NCBI GenBank assembly: GCA_022769125.1
Contig: JALEKN010000041.1
Location: 25,086-89,085, forward strand
DNA from: Agathobacter sp.
Lineage (GTDB): Bacteria > Bacillota > Clostridia > Lachnospirales > Lachnospiraceae
Reading direction: 5' to 3'
Length of the DNA stretch: 64,000 bases
This document shows positions 15,976-24,948 of the stretch, piece by piece (within the stretch, counting starts at the first letter, position 1; every line of letters begins with the position of its first letter). The position numbers were made by a program, and so were the translations under genes. Below the pieces are notes generated by a model. It did not search any database. It was not told the DNA's origin and saw nothing but the letters and a program-made list of their open reading frames with translations.

Positions 15976-17148
15976 CTACTTCTTCTCTCTCAAGTCATTT
16001 ATAAATGTCTCAATGCGGTCCAATGCCGTCTTTAAATTCTCCAGGGAATATGCATAAGATATACGGATAAATCCCTCTCCGCAGTCACCGAATGCGGTTC
16101 CCGGAACAACTGCAACCTTCTCTTTCTTAAGAAGTGCTGTCACAAATTCATCGGAGGTCATGCCAAATTCCTTAATACATGGGAACATATAAAAGGCGCC
16201 AAACGGTTCAAAACACTCTAGTCCCATCTCCTTGAAACGGTGTAACAGATACCGCCGTCTGCCATTGTATTCCTCTCTCATTGCAACAACATCCGCATCA
16301 CCGTTTTTCATTGCCTCAACCGCCGCATACTGGCTGGTTGTCGGTGCACACATGATTGCAAACTGATGAATTTTCAGCATCTGGGCTATCACTTCAGCCG
16401 GGCCACATGCATATCCGAGTCTCCAGCCCGTCATCGCATGGGACTTTGAAAATCCGTTGATCACGATCGTGCGTTCTTTCATTCCCGGAAGTGATGCAAT
16501 AGATACATGACTGTTCTTTGTATAGGTAAGCTCGGAATAGATCTCGTCACTCAGCACAAAGATATCATGTCTGATAATCACTTCCGCAATTGCCTCAAGA
16601 TCTTCCCTCTCCATGACCGCTCCGGTCGGGTTATTCGGAAACGGAAGCACCAGAAGCTTCGTATTCGGTGTAATGGCAGCCTCAAGCTGCTCTGCCGTCA
16701 GCCGGAATTCATTTTCTGCTTTCAGTTCAATGATCACCGGCGTACCATTTGCGAGAACTGCACAAGGAAGGTAGGAAACATAGCTTGGCTGCGGAATCAG
16801 TACTTCATCCCCCGGATCAAGCATGGCACGCATTGCATCGTCAATCGCTTCGCTGCCTCCAACGGTTACATAAATTTCTTTGTTCGGATCATACTCCAAT
16901 CCGTATCTTCTCTTTAAGAAAAGTGTTATTTCGTATTTCAGTTCTTTCAATCCAGCGTTCGAGGTATAAAAAGTTCTTCCCATCTCCAAGGAGTGAATTC
17001 CCTCGTCACGTATATGCCACGGAGTATCAAAGTCCGGCTCCCCGACACCGAGAGAGATTGCATCATCCATCTCACTTACGATGTCAAAAAACTTGCGGAT
17101 TCCCGATGGCTGTATCGTCTGTATCGTTTTTGATAACGGGTTTCTCAT
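15976..17148 (-). CDS. Pyridoxal-phosphate aminotransferase, class I/II
   Basis: A 390-residue fold-type I aminotransferase. The substrate and PLP motifs are VGEPDFDTP (residues 35-43), FPNNPTG (170-176), LSDEIYSELTY (199-209) and the Schiff-base Lys K235 in NGFSKSHAMTGWRLGYACG. The overall type resembles PatA/aspartate-family enzymes; the true substrate cannot be told. Its ATG overlaps the stop of the upstream Lrp/AsnC regulator by one base, so the two are translationally coupled and the regulator likely senses the amino acid handled by the enzyme. Confidence 0.9.
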   Translation of the reverse strand: MRNPLSKTIQTIQPSGIRKFFDIVSEMDDAISLGVGEPDFDTPWHIRDEGIHSLEMGRTFYTSNAGLKELKYEITLFLKRRYGLEYDPNKEIYVTVGGSEAIDDAMRAMLDPGDEVLIPQPSYVSYLPCAVLANGTPVIIELKAENEFRLTAEQLEAAITPNTKLLVLPFPNNPTGAVMEREDLEAIAEVIIRHDIFVLSDEIYSELTYTKNSHVSIASLPGMKERTIVINGFSKSHAMTGWRLGYACGPAEVIAQMLKIHQFAIMCAPTTSQYAAVEAMKNGDADVVAMREEYNGRRRYLLHRFKEMGLECFEPFGAFYMFPCIKEFGMTSDEFVTALLKKEKVAVVPGTAFGDCGEGFIRISYAYSLENLKTALDRIETFINDLREKK

Positions 17149-17627
17149 TATGCCATCATAATCCTTTCGGCGTTTGCAGGAGCGGCCCTAACTGTTCCAT
17201 GGTCTTTGTATTTCTTAAGAATGAAATAGGTTTTTGTGCTAAGCACGGTATCGATTGTAGAAAGCTTATCGGAGACAAACTGGGAGACCTCGCGCAGCGT
17301 CTTGCCCTCGATTGTCACCATGATATCAAAGCCGCCGGAGATCAGATAAACAGAATTCACCTCCGGATATCTTGAAATACGTTCAGCCACCTTGTCAAAT
17401 CCCATATCTCTCTGCGGTGTTACGCGAGCCTCAATCAGAGCAGTTACTTTTTCAATTCCTGCTTTGTCCCAATCGATCAAAGTTGGATAACCGCAGATAA
17501 TGCGTTCATTCTCCATTGCCTCTAGTTCATTCATTATAGTAACTTCATCAGAACCAAGCAAAATCGCCAATTCACCAAGGTCGATCCGGCTGTTCTTTTC
17601 AATAAAGGTAAGAATTTTCTCTCTCAT
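17148..17627 (-). CDS. Lrp/AsnC family transcriptional regulator
   Basis: A 159-residue regulator with an N-terminal winged helix (LTFIEKNSRIDLGELAILLG, VTIMNELEAME) and a C-terminal ligand-binding RAM domain (VTALIEARVTPQRDMGFDKV, SVYLISGGFDIMVTIEGKTL). The overlap with the downstream aminotransferase start (17146-17150) indicates a coupled pair. It starts 4 bp after the AIR-synthase-like gene. Lrp-type proteins generally bind their own promoter region; no operator could be recognised by eye. Confidence 0.9.
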   Translation of the reverse strand: MREKILTFIEKNSRIDLGELAILLGSDEVTIMNELEAMENERIICGYPTLIDWDKAGIEKVTALIEARVTPQRDMGFDKVAERISRYPEVNSVYLISGGFDIMVTIEGKTLREVSQFVSDKLSTIDTVLSTKTYFILKKYKDHGTVRAAPANAERIMMA

Positions 17628-17631
17628 TTTT

Positions 17632-18630
17632 TTAGTCCTTTCTTGTTCTTTCTATGTGAAGCAATTCATCTGTCTGTGGAGTCTCCAAAAACCTGCGCTC
17701 CCCATCACAAAGCAGTACCCGGTCATTGCTGTCTGTTGCCTTTCCGATAACAGTTGCAGCAATTCCCTCTGCCGCAAGTGCGCTCGCTACTGCATTACCG
17801 TCTGCCGCCGCAATAAGCATTGCTCCCTGCGAAGCAAGTTTGTATGGGTTGATATCAAAGAATTCACAAATTTCTATTGTCTCCTGACGAATCGGAATCT
17901 TCTTAAGGTCAATTTGAAGTCCGACACCTGCTGCCTCAGCCATCTCCCAAAGTGCGCCGAAAATGCCGCCCTCAGAGGCATCATGCATTGCGCAGGCCCC
18001 GGACTTTGCGGCGACTGCAGCCTCCGGTACGACTGACATATGTAAGACATAGGCCTTAGCTTTATCTAAAAATGGCTGGGAATATCGGGCTCGAAGCAGT
18101 TCTTCCTGCTCAGAGGCAATGACTGCAGTTCCCTCAAGTCCGACCCATTTTGTCACAAGAATATCCATCCCCGGTCGAACATTCGATAATTGAAGGAGTG
18201 CATCCCTCTTTGCAACTCCAACTCCTGTTACCGTCAGAACCGGCTCCTGTACCGCGCGGGTTACTTCCGTATGTCCTCCGAGAATCTGTGCATGCATCTG
18301 CGCACATGTTTCATCCATTTCTTTTATGATTGCCCGCAGCTGTGTCTCGTTTGAAGAAGTCGGAAGTAAGATACTGCTTAGGACTCCCACCGGACTCGCC
18401 CCCATTGCTGCAACATCATTGAGCGCACTGCAGACCGCAATTTTCCCGATATGCACTCCGGATAGTGTAACCGGATCAACCGACAACACCTGTATCTCAT
18501 CCGGTTCCACACGAATTGCACAGGCATCCGTACCAAATGCTGCTCCAAGGACCACCCTGTCATTTTTACTATGAAGTTGTTTTAAAACAGATCGGCAAAG
18601 CACCGATTGTGATAATTTTCCTGCTTTCAT
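17632..18630 (-). CDS. AIR synthase-related protein (HypE/PurM/ThiL-like fold)
   Basis: A 332-residue protein of the AIR-synthase superfamily, which binds ATP at a dimer interface. Seen: SVDPVTLSGVHIGKIAVCSA-LNDVAAMGASPVGVLSSI, where the D and N residues of the nucleotide/metal loop lie, LGGHTEVTRAV, and the C-terminal glycine-rich MHDASEGGIFGALWEMAEAA. This matches stand-alone HypE-like proteins common in Lachnospiraceae. No [NiFe]-hydrogenase maturation genes are nearby, so the name HypE should not be taken literally. The next gene downstream, 4 bp away, is the Lrp regulator; function unknown. Confidence 0.8.
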   Translation of the reverse strand: MKAGKLSQSVLCRSVLKQLHSKNDRVVLGAAFGTDACAIRVEPDEIQVLSVDPVTLSGVHIGKIAVCSALNDVAAMGASPVGVLSSILLPTSSNETQLRAIIKEMDETCAQMHAQILGGHTEVTRAVQEPVLTVTGVGVAKRDALLQLSNVRPGMDILVTKWVGLEGTAVIASEQEELLRARYSQPFLDKAKAYVLHMSVVPEAAVAAKSGACAMHDASEGGIFGALWEMAEAAGVGLQIDLKKIPIRQETIEICEFFDINPYKLASQGAMLIAAADGNAVASALAAEGIAATVIGKATDSNDRVLLCDGERRFLETPQTDELLHIERTRKD

Positions 18631-18654
18631 ACATTACTCTCTATATAGGCTTTA

Positions 18655-18681
18655 AGGCCACCCCAATTTCTGGGGTAGCCT
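18655..18681 (-). terminator. Stem-loop between the VanW gene and the AIR-synthase-like gene
   Basis: An 11-base stem with one mismatch (18655-18665 with 18671-18681, core ACCCCA/TGGGGT) and a 5-base loop lies directly after the VanW stop. The minus-strand 3' side has only a short A/T stretch and no T-run, so termination is probably partial or Rho-assisted. Confidence 0.45.
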
Positions 18682-18690
18682 GCTCTTTCT

Positions 18691-20361
18691 CTATTCTGTT
18701 GCAGCATCTTCGGATGGCTCTTCATCCAAAACACTATCTTCAGACGTATTGTCTCCGCCTGTCGCCGCTTCGCTTGTTTCATCTGTCCCGTCTGTATCCG
18801 CGGCATTCTCAGAGTCTGTCTCTTCCTCCGGCTGTGCCGTCTGATCTTTCTTTGGCTTATCGGCAGTATCTTCCCCTGTGTTTTCATCCACCGTCTCAGA
18901 TGGGGTCTCTGCCGGTACTTCATTTGCCGCGGCTACTGCTGCCTTCACCGTTGCCTCGTCACCATTCTTGATGGCAGCCTTTACGTTCTTAAGCCATTCC
19001 TCTGTTGCGTTTTTCGTGCCAATTGTCACTTCCTTCGGGCCCTCACGATAGCTGCTGTTGTTGAAGATCTCACGGCTTTCCTCAACGCCGTCCACCGTTA
19101 CTACCTTCCACAGACGAGCCTCCATGCCCCGATGCTCGCTCTGCATTACTTTCCAATATCCCGCATCGAATTCATCTGACAATGTATATTCAACCTTCGG
19201 TTCGGATTCCGATATCACTTCACTCTCAAAGGAAATCTTGCGGTTCGACGGTCTTGTCTCCACGCCGTATACATTCATGGTGATAATACCGTTCGAGCAA
19301 TAGCCTTCAATATAAATCGGATAGTCCATATTGTTTACAAACTGAAAATCCTTCAAGCCGCTTGCGATTGCGGCATCATCGGAAGGATCTACATAAGATA
19401 CCAGCATGGAGTGATTGTAGCGCATCGTAACCTTGACCTCTGCACGGATGATCGCATTGTACAAAGTGGTGGAAACCTGACAGATTCCTCCTCCGATTGA
19501 TTCTACAACCTTACCGCTTGCATATGCCGTTGCAAGTGCGTACCCATTCTCCTCGGTAAACGGACTGATGGTATCATATACAGAAAATGTATCACCCGGA
19601 AACAGCAGCGAACCGTTGATCTTGGAACAGCCGTTCTTAACATTTGTTGCACGCCCCGCCGTTGAAGAACTGAAATCCGTTGAAAAGGAGCCGATCAGAT
19701 CCTTCACTTGTGCAAGTTCTTCTTTTGTTCCTCTCGGTTCGATCACATCAGTCACAAGCGCGATTTCGTTATTCGTTCCGTCCCATGTATGTGCAAGGTA
19801 ATCATTGATTGCATACACGGATTCTACAATATTAACTTCTGTCCCGGTTTTTCCCTCCACAAAAGTAAAAGAATCATTTTCCCGGACCAGACCATTATCC
19901 ACTGCTTCGATGTTGAGCTTGCCGATCTGTGCATAGATAAGCTGTGCGGTTGCCTGCTTATCAACCTCCGGATACAGATCCAGCACAATACTGTTCTGTT
20001 TTAAATCACTGATTTCTTTGTATCGGCTTATGAGATTGCCTCCCTGGGCAATCGTGAGCGCCTCTTGGATCGCATCTGTCGCATCCGCATGGACACCCAT
20101 TTCCTCCGCGGTTGCCTCCATAGATCCATTCGGCCCCGTAAACGTAAAGGTTGTTTCCCTCAAGCTTTCCATATACGCATCGACAGCTTTTTCCGCCTCA
20201 GCCTCCGTCATTCCGCTTACGTTGACTTTGCCGATATAGATTCCATCTGCGATACGGTTTTCTTCTGTCTGTGCCGCATTTACGGTATCTTTTCCGCAGG
20301 TAGCCGGCATAAATGCCAGCATGATTGCAACCGCAAGCATCCATTGTCTGAATCGTCTCAT
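18691..20361 (-). CDS. VanW family exported protein with peptidoglycan-binding-type repeats
   Basis: A 556-residue exported protein. A signal peptide (residues 1-30) is followed by two YoaR-type N-terminal modules with the motif DGIYIGKVNVSGMTEAEAEK. The VanW domain follows (about residues 215-370; FSTDFSSSTAGRATNVKNGC, GDTFSVYDTISPFTEENGYA, GGGICQVSTTLYNA). A C-terminal G5-like region and an acidic low-complexity tail rich in Glu, Asp and Thr end the chain. VanW proteins are found near the peptidoglycan in Clostridia; they do not by themselves confer vancomycin resistance. The tail probably crosses or decorates the wall. It is the first gene of its strand block here. Confidence 0.88.
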   Translation of the reverse strand: MRRFRQWMLAVAIMLAFMPATCGKDTVNAAQTEENRIADGIYIGKVNVSGMTEAEAEKAVDAYMESLRETTFTFTGPNGSMEATAEEMGVHADATDAIQEALTIAQGGNLISRYKEISDLKQNSIVLDLYPEVDKQATAQLIYAQIGKLNIEAVDNGLVRENDSFTFVEGKTGTEVNIVESVYAINDYLAHTWDGTNNEIALVTDVIEPRGTKEELAQVKDLIGSFSTDFSSSTAGRATNVKNGCSKINGSLLFPGDTFSVYDTISPFTEENGYALATAYASGKVVESIGGGICQVSTTLYNAIIRAEVKVTMRYNHSMLVSYVDPSDDAAIASGLKDFQFVNNMDYPIYIEGYCSNGIITMNVYGVETRPSNRKISFESEVISESEPKVEYTLSDEFDAGYWKVMQSEHRGMEARLWKVVTVDGVEESREIFNNSSYREGPKEVTIGTKNATEEWLKNVKAAIKNGDEATVKAAVAAANEVPAETPSETVDENTGEDTADKPKKDQTAQPEEETDSENAADTDGTDETSEAATGGDNTSEDSVLDEEPSEDAATE

Positions 20362-20441
20362 ATATATACCTCATTATTCCGGTGCATATATCACCCAAAT
20401 CGCTATATTATCTGACCATTTTATCACAAACATCTGCTTTT

Positions 20442-20552
20442 TCAAGAAACAAATAAACCGGCCAAAATAGTTGTGAGCAAAAGCGCTCCTGCAAGAATCA
20501 GTCCGATTGTTCCGACAACTCTCTTGTTTTTTGGATTATTAAAATTGTACAT
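20442..20552 (-). CDS. Small single-pass membrane protein, 36 residues
   Basis: The ATG at 20552 has an AGAGGTG ribosome-binding site and reads MYNFNNPKNKRVVGTIGLIL, then AGALLLTTILAGLFVS and TGA. The basic N-terminal part followed by one 20-residue hydrophobic helix is a typical small membrane protein. It lies between the VanW gene (80 bp further downstream) and the divergent TPR-like gene. I do not recognise a named family. Short, but the start site and composition support expression. Confidence 0.6.
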   Translation of the reverse strand: MYNFNNPKNKRVVGTIGLILAGALLLTTILAGLFVS

Positions 20553-20622
20553 GCTATTCACCTCTCGTTAAAAATCATATATAATAATAGAAAAAATTCC
20601 ATAAAAAAGAAAGGATTTTTCT

Positions 20623-21228
20623 ATGATTCCTGTATTTACCATATGCATGGTTGTCTTCGTTATTGTGCTTAAAATAAATATCAACAAAAATAAAATTGCC
20701 AAAGATACCGCATCTAGTGATTTCTGGGAACGGGAACACGAAGCAAACTTCGCCCGCCGTCAGGATATCAGCGGATTAGATTATATTAGCATACCGCTGG
20801 AAAAATTTCCACTCAACCTTAACACCGATTCTGAGCGGGTGCTCCGGCAGCTTTCCACCGAAAAGATATTAAACCTCACCGGTATATCCAATACGGATTT
20901 GAAATTGCAGTATGGTGTTGCCAATCTGGAAGCCCTGACTGCCTATGATGAAAACTTTACAAAGCTGGTAAAGGCATTGGCTTCCTACGGTCATGAGCTT
21001 ATTGATGCCGGACAGCCGGATGAGGCACGCGTTGTGTTGGAATATGCAGTCTCTATCCACGCAGATGCAAAGGCAATCTATACCATGCTCGCCAATCTTT
21101 ATCTCTCTTTGGGCGAAGCCGAGCGCATTGCCGGTCTGATTGCATCTGCTGATGCGTTAAACAGCATCTCCAAAAGTGGTATCATAGATGCCTTAAAGGA
21201 ACTTCAGGAGCGCCCGAACTGTGCATAA
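20623..21228 (+). CDS. Membrane-anchored protein with TPR-like repeats, function unknown
   Basis: A 201-residue protein with an N-terminal membrane helix (IPVFTICMVVFVIVLKI) followed by a soluble part. Two helical pairs near residues 120-180 (LASYGHELIDAGQPDEARVV, AIYTMLANLYLSLGEAERIA) have the W/L-G-Y-A-F-A-P spacing of tetratricopeptide repeats, which usually hold partner proteins. An AAAGAAAGGA site lies before the ATG. Its last 25 bases overlap the 3' end of the convergent exonuclease gene, an unusual tail-to-tail overlap. No named family recognised. Confidence 0.75.
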   Translation: MIPVFTICMVVFVIVLKININKNKIAKDTASSDFWEREHEANFARRQDISGLDYISIPLEKFPLNLNTDSERVLRQLSTEKILNLTGISNTDLKLQYGVANLEALTAYDENFTKLVKALASYGHELIDAGQPDEARVVLEYAVSIHADAKAIYTMLANLYLSLGEAERIAGLIASADALNSISKSGIIDALKELQERPNCA

Positions 21229-21947
21229 TACCGGTCCATGATCCGTGATGCCTCATTTCTGGTCAGCACCTCCCACGCAACAGGCTCTGTAATCTGATGT
21301 TTCTGCCGGAACTCCATTAGCTGTTTTATCTGGTGCTGTGTCGCGGGAGTCTGGCGCTTTGCCTTATACTGCAAAGCTTTCGGGGCAAGAATGCTTCTTG
21401 CCGTATCTTCTGTCATCGTTCCATCTGCAATTTTCTTTTCAATCTCTTCTTTTAATTTTTCAAACAAAATACCAGTTTCAATGCTGTCGTCCAACGCCCG
21501 GTGTGCATGTTCTCTTTTGATCTGGTAATACGTGCACAAATTTTCCAGCGTCTTTGACTCAGTTCCCGGCAGTACCTGTCTTGCAATCTTTAGCGTATCA
21601 CACGCCATCATCTGAAGTGGTCGCTTTTTGTTGACAGCCCATTGTTTTAAAAAGCTATAGTCAAACACAACATTGTGTCCGGCAAGCACATCATCTCCGA
21701 TAAAATCAATCAGCTCCGCAAGTGCATCGTCCTCCCGTATTCCGCTCTTCTGCACCATATTATCCGTGATTCCGGTCAGTTCTGTCACCTTCTGCGGAAT
21801 CGGAGTATGCGGATTCACAAGTGTGGCATATGTTTCTGCCCGCACGCCGTTTCTAAAACGGGCTGCGCCGATTTCAATCACTTTATCACTCTTTGCGGAC
21901 AATCCAGTCATTTCCAGATCAATCACTGTATAATCATTCGGCTCCAT
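21204..21947 (-). CDS. 3'-5' exonuclease, DNA polymerase III epsilon-like
   Basis: A 247-residue DEDDh exonuclease. Exo I is VIDLEMTGL (residues 8-16), Exo II is AGHNVVFDYSFL near residue 95, and Exo III carries HRALDDSIETG near residue 147. The domain is followed by a helical C-terminal tail of about 80 residues with two blocks (TARSILAPKALQYKAK, IKQLMEFRQKHQI), which resembles the stand-alone clostridial exonucleases rather than DnaQ. It starts 16 bp after the RACo-like gene. Role in proofreading or repair is inferred. Confidence 0.88.
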   Translation of the reverse strand: MEPNDYTVIDLEMTGLSAKSDKVIEIGAARFRNGVRAETYATLVNPHTPIPQKVTELTGITDNMVQKSGIREDDALAELIDFIGDDVLAGHNVVFDYSFLKQWAVNKKRPLQMMACDTLKIARQVLPGTESKTLENLCTYYQIKREHAHRALDDSIETGILFEKLKEEIEKKIADGTMTEDTARSILAPKALQYKAKRQTPATQHQIKQLMEFRQKHQITEPVAWEVLTRNEASRIMDRYYAQFGRS

Positions 21948-21963
21948 TTATTGTTTCCTCTTC

Positions 21964-23346
21964 CTATCCCGGAAATGCCATGTTCTCCAGATATATCTCT
22001 TCAAAATCCGGGTGATCTGCCAATATGAGTTCTGTTGTGCAGGCAACTGCCTTTGCCATCTGCACACCAGCTGTCTTCTCATCTTTCAGATACCGCACCA
22101 GCCCTTTCAGGCTGGTGTTTCCGACAGCATGCACTTTACTGCGGTCGACTTCCGGAAGCAAGCCGATCGCGATTGCATCCTCCGGGTTCATATAGTATCC
22201 CATCCCTCCGGCTAAATATATGTGATCCAGCTGTTGCCCGGTAATTCCGTATTCTTTAAGCAGAATGTCGATTCCCGTGCGAATCGCAGACTTTGCCATC
22301 TGAAACTCCCGGATCATCTCCTGTGTAATTCTTACCTGTCCCACCGGATACCCTTCCGTGAAATATGGCTCTGCCAGAAGTCCCGTTTCATCCATCACAC
22401 GCAGTTTCCGCATCCGGTGCAGTGCTTCAAATATCCCGGAGGCATGAATTAGCAGTGCGGCCTCGCTCGCTTCAAATGCCGGACCTGCAGCAGTTGAAGT
22501 TGCAACAAATCCATTCTTTGTTCCCAGCACCATCTCGCCATTCGTCCCGAGATCGACGAGCAACACGGTTTCCTGCGCCCTATCCATATTCATTGCAAGC
22601 ATTCCGCTAACAATATCGGCTCCGACAAATGTTGAAATACCGGGAAGCTCCACGACGGTATAATTCTCGCATACCTCCAGCCAATCCATACCAAGCTGTC
22701 TGCGCCATTCTATGGCATTCCATGTAGATAGTTCAAGTGTATGCGGCGTAAACGGTGCCCTTCCAAGCCCCACGCAATCCCATCCGTTTAGTATATGAAG
22801 CATTGTTGTATTGGCTGCGATCGCAATCTTTGCAGCCTCGATTTTCCGGCCCTGTGACATTGTCTGTAAAGCCTGGGTAAGTGTCTCCGACAGCTTATCC
22901 GCAAGAAGCCGCTGCATCTTTCGTTCATTTCCCGCCTCACTCTGTTTGATACGGCTCATCACATCCGCACCGTAAAGCCGTTGCGGATTGACAAAACCGC
23001 CGGAGCACTGTGCCCCCTTGTATTCGATTTTCCATGCCACCGTTGTTGTTCCGATATCAACGGCAATATACGCCATTTTATCATTGCTAGACGAAATACG
23101 TATGTAAGAATCTGAACCTACCGTATCAAATGAAGCCTGTTCTGTCAGCCGGACACGATACTCTCCCGGCAGCCGGAACTGGCAGGATTTTACTTTTCCA
23201 AAACGCTCTACGTATACGCTGCACAGTCCACAGGTTCCGTTGCCTCCGCAAGGTAGTTCCACCGGATGTCCCTGCCTGGTCAGCGCATCCCGCAGGCATT
23301 CGCCCTTTTTTATCGTAACAATGATTGTTTGTTCTTTCTGGTTCAA
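21964..23346 (-). CDS. Ferredoxin-ASKHA domain protein, RACo-like reductive activator of corrinoid proteins
   Basis: A 460-residue protein with an N-terminal plant-type [2Fe-2S] domain (C-x5-C-x2-C in LPCGGNGTCGLCSVYVE; a fourth Cys in VKSCQFRL) and a C-terminal ASKHA ATPase domain (DUF4445; VDIGTTTVAWKIEYKG, LLVDLGTNGEMVLG, AGPAFEASEA, YLAGGMGYYMNPEDAI). This is the layout of RACo, which re-reduces inactive cobalamin on methyltransferases. It begins at a TTG with a distant GGAGAG; the true start could be slightly different. No corrinoid protein or methyltransferase gene lies in the window, so the partner is elsewhere. Confidence 0.88.
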   Translation of the reverse strand: MNQKEQTIIVTIKKGECLRDALTRQGHPVELPCGGNGTCGLCSVYVERFGKVKSCQFRLPGEYRVRLTEQASFDTVGSDSYIRISSSNDKMAYIAVDIGTTTVAWKIEYKGAQCSGGFVNPQRLYGADVMSRIKQSEAGNERKMQRLLADKLSETLTQALQTMSQGRKIEAAKIAIAANTTMLHILNGWDCVGLGRAPFTPHTLELSTWNAIEWRRQLGMDWLEVCENYTVVELPGISTFVGADIVSGMLAMNMDRAQETVLLVDLGTNGEMVLGTKNGFVATSTAAGPAFEASEAALLIHASGIFEALHRMRKLRVMDETGLLAEPYFTEGYPVGQVRITQEMIREFQMAKSAIRTGIDILLKEYGITGQQLDHIYLAGGMGYYMNPEDAIAIGLLPEVDRSKVHAVGNTSLKGLVRYLKDEKTAGVQMAKAVACTTELILADHPDFEEIYLENMAFPG

Positions 23347-23387
23347 ATCCGTTTGCTCTCTCCTGCAGCTAACTCAACACCCGCAAG

Positions 23388-23618
23388 TTACTCATCAAAT
23401 TCCATCGTGACAAAGTAGCCTTTTTCTGTTTCCTTCACATCCACAACAACGCCTTCTCTGCTCTTTAAGCGCTCGCTGACCACATAATTACCGGACATTG
23501 CAATCGCATGCTCAATTGTATAATAGTAAGACGTTGGCAGCTTTCCCTCCGTGACAGTAAGATGCTCTCCTATCTTCGTCAGTCCGGGACGTTCCATTTT
23601 AAATTCCATCCGACGCAT
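23388..23618 (-). CDS. Conserved small protein of unknown function, 76 residues
   Basis: A 76-residue hydrophilic protein with a GAGGAT ribosome-binding site 5 bp before the ATG. Segments LTVTEGKLPTSYYYTIEHA and VVVDVKETEKGYFVTMEFDE suggest a small beta-rich fold. It recalls small conserved proteins of Lachnospiraceae, but I do not know a name. It lies between the DUF308 gene and the RACo-like gene on the same strand with short spacers, so it is probably in one operon with them. Confidence 0.7.
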   Translation of the reverse strand: MRRMEFKMERPGLTKIGEHLTVTEGKLPTSYYYTIEHAIAMSGNYVVSERLKSREGVVVDVKETEKGYFVTMEFDE

Positions 23619-23641
23619 AGCCTATCCTCACACCTTGCAAT

Positions 23642-24229
23642 TTATTCTTCCTTGTCATCGACGAACTCCACATCAATCGCTTCCTGACTCTTGCGATACT
23701 GCCGCTCCGTCTTAGATGAGGCAATTGCAATATAGATGTTGCTGATACCATTGTAAATAAGTGCAGCCCCAATAACCCAGAATGCAAGCTTTACCAAGCC
23801 AAATGCATTTACAATACACAAAATGCCAAACACAAGACTGACAATGGAAAAAATAATTCCGACACCCCAGTTAGTACCTCCGTACTTTTTGGTCTCAAGT
23901 GACTCCCGGAATCCGCGGATGCCATGTGCCAGCAATACTACTCCAATCAGAATCGGAATCAGCGTGACAACAATCTCCGGCTGAATCAGCACCCACACAC
24001 CGAGTATCAGTACCACCGCTCCCAGCGCGGCCGAAATTCCATTGGATACCACATTCAGGAAATAACTGCACAGATAAACGATACCGATTGCAATCAATAC
24101 AATTGCACATACCGTTCCAAGAATTCCGGATATTGTCTCCGGCCATACAAGAAATACGACACCAAGTGCGATACATAACAGAGAGGACAGTAAGAAATCT
24201 GCCCGGATACGTTTCATAAAGTCTTTCAT
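23642..24229 (-). CDS. DUF308 (HdeD-family) multi-pass membrane protein
   Basis: A 195-residue membrane protein with six hydrophobic segments, of the DUF308/HdeD type. LLCIALGVVFLVWPETISGI and AALGAVVLILGVWVLIQPEI are the two paired repeats with the conserved W-P motif, and the C-terminus is a charged tail (EAIDVEFVDDKEE). The ATG at 24229 has a GGAGGG site 7 bases away; an earlier ATG is weaker. HdeD proteins have been linked to acid and membrane stress in enterobacteria; its role here is unknown. Confidence 0.82.
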   Translation of the reverse strand: MKDFMKRIRADFLLSSLLCIALGVVFLVWPETISGILGTVCAIVLIAIGIVYLCSYFLNVVSNGISAALGAVVLILGVWVLIQPEIVVTLIPILIGVVLLAHGIRGFRESLETKKYGGTNWGVGIIFSIVSLVFGILCIVNAFGLVKLAFWVIGAALIYNGISNIYIAIASSKTERQYRKSQEAIDVEFVDDKEE

Positions 24230-24333
24230 TTTGATTCCCTCCACGTACATAATTATGCGATCAGGCAGCTGCGAATTATATCCACATCACCCAATATTGC
24301 GATATGGGAATTATAGCACGCCGGCTTTTATTC

Positions 24334-24362
24334 TTCAACTTTTACCTCGTTTGTGATATGAT
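24334..24362 (+). promoter_or_regulatory. Promoter of the YbaK gene
   Basis: TTCAAC (24334-24339) and TATGAT (24357-24362) with a 17-bp spacer lie 32 bp before the ATG. The -10 matches five of six bases and the -35 is moderate. Confidence 0.5.
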
Positions 24363-24393
24363 AGCTTCGATAAAATGCAAAAGGAGTTTTTTC

Positions 24394-24882
24394 ATGGGAA
24401 AAGAAGTAAAAACGAATGCAGTCCGCATTCTCGATAAAAATAAAATATCATATGAACTGATCACTTATGAATGTGATGAATTTGTAGATGGCCTGCACAC
24501 AGCAGAGCTTACAGGTGCTCCGGTAGAGCAGTCATACAAAACACTTGTCATGCAGGGCAAAAGCCGTCAGTACTATGTCTTTGTCGTGCCGATTGCCGCA
24601 GAAGTGGATTTAAAAGCAGCTGCGCGCGCTGTCTCCGAAAAGTCCGTAGAAATGATCCATGTAAAGGATCTTACCGCAATTACCGGATATGTCCGCGGTG
24701 GTTGCAGCCCTCTAGGTATGAAAAAGCAATTTCCTACCGTCATTGATGCAACCGCTGAGTCCTTTGACGAGATATACGTAAGCGGTGGCAGAGTCGGTAC
24801 AACGATCCGCGTCGGCACGCAGGATCTCGCCAGAGTTATCCGGGCAATTTTTGCGGATGTGATTGTTTCCGCAACCGCGTGA
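24394..24882 (+). CDS. ybaK: YbaK/EbsC-family Cys-tRNA(Pro)/Cys-tRNA(Cys) deacylase
   Basis: A 162-residue trans-editing enzyme that hydrolyses mischarged Cys-tRNA(Pro). Seen: VDGLHTAELTGAPVEQSYKT, the Lys/Gly-rich KAAARAVSEKSVEMI helix and GYVRGGCSPLGMKKQFPTVI, the core of the YbaK substrate pocket. The ATG at 24394 has an AAGGAG site; an open frame extends 30 codons upstream without one. It stands alone on the plus strand with a promoter and a terminator of its own. Confidence 0.92.
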   Translation: MGKEVKTNAVRILDKNKISYELITYECDEFVDGLHTAELTGAPVEQSYKTLVMQGKSRQYYVFVVPIAAEVDLKAAARAVSEKSVEMIHVKDLTAITGYVRGGCSPLGMKKQFPTVIDATAESFDEIYVSGGRVGTTIRVGTQDLARVIRAIFADVIVSATA

Positions 24883-24948
24883 CATCCTGCCGGGTCCCTC
24901 ACTTGTAAAGCCTCCCCCTTTGCTCATGGCCATATCTGATTACAAAAA

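Noticed and set aside
17632..18630. HypE hydrogenase maturation protein
   Set aside because: It belongs to the same superfamily, but no hydrogenase or other hyp genes are nearby and the C-terminal HypE cysteine motif is not seen.
18691..20361. Vancomycin resistance determinant
   Set aside because: VanW-domain proteins are common in Clostridia; no vanH, vanA or vanX gene is present.
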